Source: CAYJAD01 sp964369995
GTDB lineage: Bacteria > Desulfobacterota > Desulfovibrionia > Desulfovibrionales > Desulfovibrionaceae
DNA: 8,412 bases
Direction: 5' to 3'
Assembly: GCA_964369995.1 (NCBI GenBank)
Contig: CAYJHH010000126.1
Coordinates: forward strand, 1 to 8,412
Below the pieces are notes generated by a model. The model ran no database searches and had not been told where the DNA came from. It saw only the letters and a list, made by a program, of their open reading frames with translations. Shown piece after piece: positions 1 to 5,152 of the stretch. Both the position numbers and the translations under genes were made by a program. The number at the start of each line of letters is the position of its first letter. Position 1 is the stretch's first letter.

Positions 1-71
1 TTTACATTGTGATAAAAATGCTTTTCATAAAGATAAGGTGTTGATGCAATGAAAGTTTTTTGGAAAGGGGG

Positions 72-114
72 TCTGGGGGAAGAACCTTTTCTTCAGAAAA
101 GGTTTTCCCTCAGG
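72..114. repeat. long hairpin, possible dispersed intergenic repeat
   Basis: A strong fold-back. Bases 81-91 pair with 96-106 around the 4-base loop TTCA, with one G-T wobble. After a single bulged A at 80, bases 72-79 pair with 107-114, with two wobbles. This gives about 19 pairs. No T-run follows on either strand, so it is not a clean intrinsic terminator. It could be the 3' end of an upstream transcript, a processing site, or a member of a hairpin repeat family. The structure is seen directly; its role is unknown. Confidence 0.55.
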
Positions 115-133
115 ATACTTTGTCAGCAATCTG

Positions 134-159
134 ACTGTTGTGATATATATCACAGCAGT
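134..159. promoter_or_regulatory. CRP/FNR-type operator palindrome
   Basis: The core TGTGATATATATCACA (139-154) is a perfect 16-base palindrome and matches the classic CRP consensus TGTGA-N6-TCACA exactly. Symmetry extends to 134-159 with only one unpaired position (138/155). Its centre, 146.5, lies about 40 bases upstream of the start point implied by the -10 box at 174-179, which is the class II activator position. It sits directly upstream of a CRP/FNR-family gene, so autoregulation is the simplest reading. Another CRP-family protein in the cell could also be the ligand. Confidence 0.75.
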
Positions 160-173
160 AAATACTGACGACT

Positions 174-179
174 TATACT
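174..179 (+). promoter_or_regulatory. probable -10 box of the regulator gene
   Basis: TATACT matches the sigma-70 -10 consensus TATAAT at five of six positions. No good -35 box lies 17 bases upstream, where the right arm of the operator palindrome sits. That is typical of activator-dependent promoters. The implied start near 186 makes the ATG codons at 190 and 193 unlikely start codons and favours the ATG at 211. Confidence 0.5.
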
Positions 180-210
180 ATGTCTTGAAATGATGTTCCA
201 AGGGGCTTAT

Positions 211-888
211 ATGAAAGTAATTCAATCTTACATACAAGATATTGATTTATTAAAAGATGTTCAGATTTGTCATCAAAATGCCATTGTAAGTACTGCACAA
301 GAAATGACTTTCTCTTCAAATGAAACGCTTTTTACGGAAGGAGAAGAAGCCTTAGGTATTTATATTCTTTTGCAAGGTTGCGTAAAACTTGTGCGTTTGA
401 CCTCCGATGGGCGTGAGTTGGTTCTGTTCATTGTGCGTTCTGGGCAAATGGTGGGAGAGGGCGCTGTATTTCAAAAAGGCACGCATCCCATAACAGCCAT
501 GGCCATGGAAAAAACCAAGATACTTTTTTTACCACGTAAACTTTGTTTTGAACTGGCTGCCAATGCGCCTTCTTTTGCCATGCGCTTACTCAGTGCTTTT
601 GCTTTGCGCCAACGCATGCTCACGCAAAAACTGGCAGCGCAAGGGGAACGTAATGCTACGAGACGTGTGGCTGGTTATATTTTGCATAGATATTTTATGG
701 AAGGTGCAGATAATCAAGTGCCTTTTAAGCTTTCACGCGAAGATATGGCAAATCTTTTAGGTCTTGCCAGAGAAACTCTTTCTCGTCAATTATCTTTACT
801 TATTGAATGTGGCGCCATCAGTATAGAAGGACGCACTATTTTTATTGCAAATGAGCAAGTTTTACGCTCAAAAGCCAAAGGCAAATAA
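211..888 (+). CDS. CRP/FNR-family transcriptional regulator, HcpR-like candidate
   Basis: A 225-residue DNA-binding regulator of the CRP/FNR family. The N-terminal cyclic-nucleotide-binding-like beta-roll spans about residues 30-115, a dimerisation helix about 120-150, and a winged helix-turn-helix about 155-215. The recognition helix region contains RETLSR (187-192), combining the Arg-Glu of CRP with the Ser-Arg of FNR. The cAMP-binding Arg-Ser pair of CRP is not seen in the pocket, and no N-terminal FNR-type cysteine cluster is present, so the signal is probably neither cAMP nor an FNR cluster. I chose the ATG at 211 because AAGGGG lies five bases upstream; ATGs at 190 and 193 would lie only a few bases after the predicted transcription start. 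hcp follows 133 bases downstream on the same strand, as seen for HcpR, the heme-dependent NO-responsive activator of hcp in Desulfovibrio. The HcpR identity rests on context, not on a diagnostic residue. Confidence 0.85.
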   Translation: MKVIQSYIQDIDLLKDVQICHQNAIVSTAQEMTFSSNETLFTEGEEALGIYILLQGCVKLVRLTSDGRELVLFIVRSGQMVGEGAVFQKGTHPITAMAMEKTKILFLPRKLCFELAANAPSFAMRLLSAFALRQRMLTQKLAAQGERNATRRVAGYILHRYFMEGADNQVPFKLSREDMANLLGLARETLSRQLSLLIECGAISIEGRTIFIANEQVLRSKAKGK

Positions 889-1021
889 AATTTGACTATT
901 AATATATGCATTATAAAGTTAATTTTTTTATTTAATTTGTTACTTTTAATCATAATGTGTGTAAATAATCTTTTAATAAAATAATTTTTAATTATTGTTG
1001 TAAAAATATAAGGAGGAAATT
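889..1021 (+). other. AT-rich intergenic leader of hcp
   Basis: 133 bases of very AT-rich sequence between the regulator and hcp. It holds no clear intrinsic terminator and no copy of the TGTGA-N6-TCACA palindrome seen upstream of the regulator. Visible elements are a TTGACT at 892-897, an AT-only inverted repeat (AATAATT/AATTATT, 980-996), and the strong hcp ribosome binding site AAGGAGG at 1010-1016. I could not assign a convincing promoter. Transcription could start here or read through from the regulator. Confidence 0.4.
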
Positions 1022-2653
1022 ATGTTCTGTAATCAATGTGAACAAACTGCAAAAGGTACAGCATGTGAAAAAATTGGTGTTTGTGGTAAAAAACCTGAAA
1101 CAGCAAAAATTCAAGATGAGTTAGTGTACGCTTTGCGCCTCTTATCGCAAACCAGTTTAAAAGCAGATAGTAAGGGAATAACGGAACCTTCTGTGGACGC
1201 TTTTATTGCTAAAGCTCTTTTTAAAACTCTTACCAATGTAAATTTTGATGAAGAAGATCTTTTGGCAGATGTACAAGAATGTATTGTTTTGCGTAAAAAA
1301 CTTGCAGAAAAACTAGGCTGTACACCACAATTTGATGCAAAAGCCTGTGAACTGGCTTTGCTAGACATCAAAAAAAATGCATGGACCATGTCGCATATGG
1401 CGCAAGTGGCAGGAAAAGATGAAAACATTAATTCTGTCATGCAAATAGTGCTGTATGGTGTAAAAGGTGTGGCTGCCTATGCAGACCATGCGGCTCTTTT
1501 GGGCCAAGAAGATAAGGCCGTATATACCTATATTAAAAAAGCTTTGGCGGCGGGCATGCCGGATAAACAAGGGCAAGTGGAAGAGCGTTCTTTACAAAAT
1601 TGGTTGGAGCTGGCTTTAGAATGTGGGCATACTAATTTGCGTGCCATGGAACTTTTGGAAAAAGGCAATACCGAACATTTTGGACATCCTGTACCTACAC
1701 CTGTTTCTTTGGGGCAACGCCAAGGAAAGGCCATTTTGGTATCTGGGCATGATTTACTAGATTTATATCATTTGCTGCAGCAAACCGAAGGCAAGGGTAT
1801 TTCGGTGTATACACATGGGGAAATGATTCCCGCTCATGGTTATCCTAAGTTAAAAGCTTTTTCGCATTTGGCAGGGCATTTTGGGACAGCATGGCAAAAT
1901 CAACAAAAAGAAATGGCGGACTTTCCTGGAGCTGTGCTTTTTACTACGAACTGTATACAAAACCCCGGTGCGCATGGAGATAAAATTTTTACCACCGGCG
2001 CAGTGGGCTTTCCCGGCGTAGAGCACTGTCCACAGGGTGATTTTTCTAAGGTTATAGAAAAAGCACTGCTTATGGAAGGTTTTAGCGAAGACCAAGCAGG
2101 CGGGCAGGTGACAGTGGGCTTTGGGCGTCAAACCTTATTAGATGCCGCGCCGGCAGTGCTTGATGCCATAAAGTCCGGTGCTTTAAAGCATATTTTCTTA
2201 GTGGGCGGCTGTGATGGGGCGAAACCAGGGCGTAATTATTATACAGAATTTGTGGAAAAAAGCCCCAAAGATACGCTTATCCTCACCTTGGCTTGCGGTA
2301 AATTTAGATTTTTTGATAAAGATTTAGGCATGCTTGGTCCCTTTCCACGTCTTTTAGATGTGGGTCAATGTAATGATGCCTATGCCGCGGTACAAGTGGC
2401 CTTGGCCTTGGCTGAAGCTGTGCAATGCGATGTGAATGATTTGCCATTATCCTTGGTATTATCATGGTATGAACAAAAGGCCGTGTCTATTTTACTTACC
2501 TTATTGGCTTTGGGCATAAAAAATGTACGTCTTGGGCCTTCTTTGCCGGCTTTTATAACGCCTGCGGTGCTACAAGTGCTTGTGGATACATGGAACGTAC
2601 AAGCCATTACCACGGCTGAAGCGGATTTGGCGGCTCTTTTACAAAGTAAATAG
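1022..2653 (+). CDS. hcp: hybrid cluster protein (hydroxylamine/NO reductase)
   Basis: A 543-residue Hcp, close to the usual 540-555 residues of the family. Hcp is a cytoplasmic iron-sulfur enzyme that reduces hydroxylamine in vitro and is best supported in vivo as an NO reductase protecting anaerobes from nitrosative stress. The N-terminal cluster motif is complete: Cys3, Cys6, Cys15 and Cys21, the same positions as in Desulfovibrio Hcp (class I spacing). All hybrid [4Fe-2S-2O] cluster ligands are recognisable: His243 (SGHDL), Glu267 (HGEM), Cys311 (TNCIQNP), Cys397 (GGCDGAKPGRNYY, the persulfide position), Cys425 (ACGKFR), Cys450 (GQCNDAY) and Glu484 (WYEQKA), followed by the conserved Lys486. 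The start is fixed by AAGGAGG five bases upstream of the ATG. No hcr reductase gene lies beside it; electrons must come from a partner elsewhere, possibly a ferredoxin. It follows the CRP/FNR regulator, which probably controls it. Confidence 0.97.
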   Translation: MFCNQCEQTAKGTACEKIGVCGKKPETAKIQDELVYALRLLSQTSLKADSKGITEPSVDAFIAKALFKTLTNVNFDEEDLLADVQECIVLRKKLAEKLGCTPQFDAKACELALLDIKKNAWTMSHMAQVAGKDENINSVMQIVLYGVKGVAAYADHAALLGQEDKAVYTYIKKALAAGMPDKQGQVEERSLQNWLELALECGHTNLRAMELLEKGNTEHFGHPVPTPVSLGQRQGKAILVSGHDLLDLYHLLQQTEGKGISVYTHGEMIPAHGYPKLKAFSHLAGHFGTAWQNQQKEMADFPGAVLFTTNCIQNPGAHGDKIFTTGAVGFPGVEHCPQGDFSKVIEKALLMEGFSEDQAGGQVTVGFGRQTLLDAAPAVLDAIKSGALKHIFLVGGCDGAKPGRNYYTEFVEKSPKDTLILTLACGKFRFFDKDLGMLGPFPRLLDVGQCNDAYAAVQVALALAEAVQCDVNDLPLSLVLSWYEQKAVSILLTLLALGIKNVRLGPSLPAFITPAVLQVLVDTWNVQAITTAEADLAALLQSK

Positions 2654-2660
2654 ACCTCAT

Positions 2661-2726
2661 ATTTGATTAGAAGTAAGGGGAAATAGTAAAAAACTTACAA
2701 AGCTTTCCCCATATGTAATATCAAAT
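2661..2726. other. nested fold-back structure in the hcp 3' region
   Basis: Three nested inverted repeats: ATTTGAT (2661-2667) with ATCAAAT (2720-2726), GGGGAAA (2677-2683) with TTTCCCC (2704-2710), and GTAA (2686-2689) with TTAC (2695-2698). The structure begins seven bases after the hcp stop codon. It lacks a terminal T-run, so it may be a transcript-end or stability structure rather than a classic terminator. Confidence 0.4.
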
Positions 2727-2735
2727 TCATGAAAT

Positions 2736-2768
2736 GAGCAAGGGAAAAGAAATTCTTTTTCCTTGCTC
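2736..2768. terminator. hairpin between convergent genes, possible bidirectional terminator
   Basis: GAGCAAGG (2736-2743) pairs with CCTTGCTC (2761-2768), and the stem continues inward with A-T pairs to about 14 pairs around a 5-base loop. It lies between the end of hcp and the stop codon of the reverse-strand gene at 2791, where a terminator is expected for both. The tail is only weakly T-rich in the reverse direction and absent in the forward direction. Confidence 0.45.
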
Positions 2769-2790
2769 TGTATATATGGATAGAGTGAAA

Positions 2791-3459
2791 TTATACCCCT
2801 TTTGTGGCAATGGCTTCGGCTGGGCATGTGGTGTAACAATTGCCGCATTCGTCGCATCGTTGCCCTTGAATGGCATAAGTATTTCCTTGCTGTATAATAG
2901 CGTTAAAGGAACAGACTTGCTGGCATTTTCCACAGGCTGTACAGCGTTCAGGATGAATTTTTAAGCCTGGATTGACGTATTTTTTTTCTCCAAAGCTAAA
3001 CCGTTGCCTTTCTAATTTATGATCTCGATGTTCTTTGTTAAAATCGTAATCGTAGATTTCTCCAGAAAAATTATATAAACAAAAACCAGTAATTTGCGGG
3101 TATTTTTTATTGTCTTCTATAAGATATGTGAATCTTGTGTCATTTTTTTTCAATGCATCTTCTATGGTGAATTCACGTACATCCCCGCTTAAACGAATAA
3201 AATAGCCAGGAGCGCTATAGCAAACACCTTCTTCTATCCATGTTATTTGTGATTGAGCATGTAAACCGCAAGCACTTAATTTTTTGGTTTCTTTAAGCTG
3301 TTTATAAAAAGGCTTTGTAGTCATGGTTAAAAAATACAGGCCGTCATCATCATAAGTAAAAAAATGTGCAATTCTGCTTTCTGGGTAATCTTTATTTATG
3401 GTGGAAAAAGTCATGGAGCCAATGGTTTCTAAATGCTTGTAAATATGTTGTATTTTCAT
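2791..3459 (-). CDS. pyridoxamine 5'-phosphate oxidase-like flavin-binding protein with C-terminal 2x[4Fe-4S] ferredoxin domain
   Basis: A 222-residue fusion. Residues about 1-150 look like the split-barrel FMN-binding fold of the pyridoxamine 5'-phosphate oxidase superfamily (SRIAHFFTYDDDGLYFLT, then TTKPFYKQLKETKKLSACG). Residues 170-214 carry two ferredoxin motifs: Cys173, 176, 179, 183 and Cys202, 205, 208, 212, each in the C-x2-C-x2-C-x3-C pattern. The protein has no signal peptide or membrane segment, so it should be cytoplasmic. The combination suggests a small electron-transfer flavoprotein or reductase with iron-sulfur clusters feeding the flavin; the substrate is unknown and a role in vitamin B6 synthesis is unlikely. 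The start is supported by AAGGAGA (3467-3473) seven bases upstream. It is a single gene convergent with hcp and separated from the hydrogenase operon by a structured spacer. Being an electron donor for Hcp is possible but rests only on proximity. Confidence 0.88.
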   Translation of the reverse strand: MKIQHIYKHLETIGSMTFSTINKDYPESRIAHFFTYDDDGLYFLTMTTKPFYKQLKETKKLSACGLHAQSQITWIEEGVCYSAPGYFIRLSGDVREFTIEDALKKNDTRFTYLIEDNKKYPQITGFCLYNFSGEIYDYDFNKEHRDHKLERQRFSFGEKKYVNPGLKIHPERCTACGKCQQVCSFNAIIQQGNTYAIQGQRCDECGNCYTTCPAEAIATKGV

Positions 3460-3479
3460 GTAAGTATCTCCTTTTATGA

Positions 3480-3490
3480 ACTAAACTAGT
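3480..3490 (+). repeat. left 11-base direct repeat
   Basis: ACTAAACTAGT, identical to 3769-3779. It begins in the upstream region of the reverse-strand flavin/ferredoxin gene, seven bases beyond that gene's ribosome binding site. It could be a target-site duplication or part of a repeated unit. Confidence 0.6.
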
Positions 3491-3492
3491 CG

Positions 3493-3535
3493 ATGCTTAA
3501 AAACGTATTTTCATACGTTTTTAAGAAAGGCACGC
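3493..3535 (+). repeat. 43-base hairpin repeat, copy 1
   Basis: The hairpin CTTAAAAACGTAT (3496-3508), loop TTTC, and ATACGTTTTTAAG (3513-3525) is a perfect 13-pair stem, followed by AAAGGCACGC. The 43-base unit matches 8364-8406 at all but four positions. Its inner core (ACGTAT...ATACGT) is also present inside the hairpin at 3658-3707. Confidence 0.8.
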
Positions 3536-3561
3536 TCACTACAAATACCCCTTTCGGGGAC

Positions 3562-3588
3562 GCCGGAAGTAAATTCCGGCTTATTTTA
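3562..3588 (+). terminator. terminator-like hairpin inside the structured element
   Basis: GCCGGAA (3562-3568) pairs with TTCCGGC (3574-3580) around the loop GTAAA, followed by TTATTTTA. This has the form of a forward-strand intrinsic terminator. No forward gene ends here, so if it is functional it would terminate a small transcript that starts in the upstream part of this spacer, or it is simply part of the repeat. Confidence 0.4.
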
Positions 3589-3657
3589 CGTGGCGGCAAG
3601 CCATGCCGCAGGCATGACTTGTGTCGTCGACATCTGAAAAAAAGTATTTCAGTTGTC

Positions 3658-3707
3658 TAAACTTTGCCAGAAAACGTATTCCATACGTTAATTTCTGGCA
3701 AAGTTTA
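3658..3707. repeat. very long hairpin in the structured element
   Basis: Bases 3658-3673 pair without mismatch with 3692-3707 (arms include ACTTTGCCAGAAA and TTTCTGGCAAAGT). Inside, ACGTAT (3674-3679) pairs with ATACGT (3683-3688) around the loop TCC, leaving a 3-base bulge at 3689-3691. With 22 pairs, this is the most stable structure of the window by eye. The inner part repeats the core of the hairpin at 3496-3525. Confidence 0.75.
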
Positions 3708-3768
3708 TTACGACGTCAAAAGGTAAAAGTTTTATTTTTACGAGTAGTTAAGTTGTTTTTCAGTGTCG

Positions 3769-3779
3769 ACTAAACTAGT
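3769..3779 (+). repeat. right 11-base direct repeat
   Basis: ACTAAACTAGT, identical to 3480-3490. It follows GTCG, giving GTCGACTAAACTAGT; the left copy is instead followed by CGA. A shortened version, TCTAAACT, occurs at 3656-3663. Confidence 0.6.
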
Positions 3780-3811
3780 TTTGCTTACCGCTACGTTATA
3801 AAAGTGCGTGT

Positions 3812-3843
3812 AAAAAAGCAAGTACGATCATATTTGATACTGC
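3812..3843 (-). terminator. intrinsic terminator of the hya operon
   Basis: Read on the reverse strand, GCAGTAT pairs with GTAC-T-TGC (one bulge, one wobble) across a 10-base loop, and six Ts follow at once (A-run at 3812-3817). The hairpin starts at the last base of the hyaD stop codon, which is the expected place for the end of this operon. Confidence 0.55.
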
Positions 3844-4397
3844 TATCTTTTTCTATCTTGATTCTCAAAGCATGTAGCTTTAATACTTGGATGATGCAAG
3901 TGGCGTGTTCCATGAAAGAGCTCAGCATTTATGCCCCAGTTTTTAAGGCATTGCAAAGCTAAATGCGCCATGGATGGAATACCATGATGGTGTGCCATGG
4001 AAGACAGCGGCGCGCCAAGGCTTAGGGTGCAAGGCTGCATGCCAATGAGTACACATTCTTGTGGGGCTTTATCTCGTAGGGAGGCCAAGGCCAAAACTTC
4101 TGAAAAAGAGCCTTGATGTACAGAATGTTTTTGGGCGCTGAGATACTTAGGCACTTCTTCTGCCTCTTTATACACCACTGTGCCTTTGGGTAGAGCAAAA
4201 TCCACAGCGTCAAGCACAAGCAAGCGTTGCGCTTGTTCCACCACCCCGAGTAATGCCATTCCTTGTGTGCCTCCGTCCACAATGGGTACATGGGGGAAGA
4301 AGTCATAATTATTATAAAGAAATTCTGCCGTGCGCACACCAATGCCCTCATCGGCATAGAGAATGTTTCCAAGACCTAAAATAAGAGTGCTGTACAT
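3843..4397 (-). CDS. hyaD: [NiFe] hydrogenase maturation endopeptidase
   Basis: A 184-residue protein of the HyaD/HybD (M52) family, which removes the C-terminal peptide from the hydrogenase large subunit once nickel has been inserted. The N-terminal motif LGLGNILYADEGIGV is characteristic. The three residues that bind nickel in HybD have clear counterparts: Glu17 (DEG), Asp63 (VLDAVD) and His94 (SVHQ). Its substrate is almost certainly the hyaB product in the same operon. It is cytoplasmic, with no signal peptide. The start codon overlaps the hyaC stop codon (TAATG on the reverse strand), so translation is probably coupled. It is the last gene of the operon and is followed by a likely terminator. 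The E. coli hya operon continues with hyaE and hyaF; neither follows here. Confidence 0.95.
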   Translation of the reverse strand: MYSTLILGLGNILYADEGIGVRTAEFLYNNYDFFPHVPIVDGGTQGMALLGVVEQAQRLLVLDAVDFALPKGTVVYKEAEEVPKYLSAQKHSVHQGSFSEVLALASLRDKAPQECVLIGMQPCTLSLGAPLSSMAHHHGIPSMAHLALQCLKNWGINAELFHGTRHLHHPSIKATCFENQDRKR

Positions 4398-5113
4398 TAT
4401 TTATCTGCCTTTCTTATATGTCTATAACCGCTAAACATGGTGGAAACGAGGGTGGTTTTCCCCATGATTTCTTCTCGAATAACCATATATAAATGCACTA
4501 GAACAAAGGCTAAAATACATTTCATGCCAAGACGATGGGCATTGTGTAAGTCAATGCCATTGCCACCCCATGTGTACACTAAATTCAGCACATGACGAAA
4601 AGGCGCCAAATACCAACCAATGCTTTCTTGAGCGTATAGGGTAAAGCCTGTGATACAGGTAAAAAAGAGGAAAATCATAAAGAAAAACATGCCCACTTGC
4701 GCTAGGGGATTGTGTCCCATATGGAGCGCTGGTTCTTTTTCAAGAAAAAGGTACCAACGTATATCGCACCATAAATCTTGCCACCAGGCTTTTTTCCATA
4801 CAGGAAGGATGAAAATTTCTTTTGTATAGCTATTACCCCAAAAAGTATAAAAAAGGCGGGCAATAAGCCCTATAATAAGCACATAACCTGCTATAAAATG
4901 CGCCATGCGCGTATAGCCCATATAGAAAAGCACGCTGGGGTCTCCGGTGAGGGAGTGCCACGGTTTGCCTATGCTATAGCCTGTCACTGTAAGTACAGCA
5001 ATGGCCAAAGCCATGGACCAATGCCACAGGCGCACGGGTACAGCATAAATATATGTTTTTTGCCGTGAGAATAGGGTACTTGTACTATGCTTTTGTGTAT
5101 ATTCCCTGGGCAT
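4397..5113 (-). CDS. hyaC: Ni/Fe-hydrogenase b-type cytochrome subunit
   Basis: A 238-residue integral membrane protein with four predicted helices at about residues 30-48, 68-92, 138-160 and 192-215. It belongs to the HyaC/HydC family, which binds two b hemes, anchors the hydrogenase and passes electrons from H2 to quinone. Candidate heme ligands are His31 (RLWHWSMA), His72 (RMAHFIAGY), His193 (NAHRLGM) and His207 (LVHLYM); the 14-residue spacing of the last two fits the family. The start is supported by AAAGGAGG (5118-5125) just upstream. It lies 39 bases after the hyaB stop codon and overlaps hyaD by one base. Its presence makes this a quinone-linked uptake hydrogenase rather than a soluble periplasmic enzyme using cytochrome c3. 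Confidence 0.95.
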   Translation of the reverse strand: MPREYTQKHSTSTLFSRQKTYIYAVPVRLWHWSMALAIAVLTVTGYSIGKPWHSLTGDPSVLFYMGYTRMAHFIAGYVLIIGLIARLFYTFWGNSYTKEIFILPVWKKAWWQDLWCDIRWYLFLEKEPALHMGHNPLAQVGMFFFMIFLFFTCITGFTLYAQESIGWYLAPFRHVLNLVYTWGGNGIDLHNAHRLGMKCILAFVLVHLYMVIREEIMGKTTLVSTMFSGYRHIRKADK

Positions 5114-5152
5114 GTTGCCTCCTTTGTCTTTTGACTGGATGCTGAGGGTGAT

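Larger units (their letters stand above)
3480..3779. repeat. multi-hairpin element bounded by 11-base direct repeats
   Basis: The 383-base gap between the flavin/ferredoxin gene and hyaD contains no plausible protein gene but is packed with inverted repeats in series: 3496-3525 (13 pairs), 3548-3559 (CCCC/GGGG), 3562-3580 (7 pairs), 3593-3609 (6 pairs, competing with a CATGCC/GGCATG hairpin at 3602-3616), 3629-3657 (10 pairs, one mismatch), 3658-3707 (16 outer plus 6 inner pairs) and 3723-3741 (6 pairs). The block is bounded by direct repeats ACTAAACTAGT at 3480-3490 and 3769-3779. GC content varies sharply along it, unlike the flanking genes. It may be a non-autonomous mobile element, a dispersed repeat cluster or a structured RNA. 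No reverse transcriptase or integrase is nearby in the window. Confidence 0.6.

Noticed and set aside
190..210. Upstream ATG codons at 190 and 193 as the regulator start
   Set aside because: They would lie within a few bases of the predicted transcription start and have no ribosome binding site, while AAGGGG precedes the ATG at 211.
892..917. TTGACT and TATAAA as the hcp promoter
   Set aside because: The spacing between the two boxes is only 14 bases, too short for a sigma-70 promoter.
938..954. TGTTA-N7-TCATA as a CRP/FNR site before hcp
   Set aside because: The spacer is seven instead of six and several paired positions do not match; it is expected by chance in such AT-rich sequence.
2657..2964. 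Short open frames on both strands over the 3' end of the flavin/ferredoxin gene and the junction
   Set aside because: They overlap the ferredoxin cysteine motifs in other frames, lack ribosome binding sites and have low-complexity translations.
3480..3779. Integron attC site, retron RNA or CRISPR array
   Set aside because: No attC-type RYYYAAC/GTTRRRY pair was found, no reverse transcriptase or integrase gene is present in the window, and the hairpins are different from each other rather than regular repeats with spacers.
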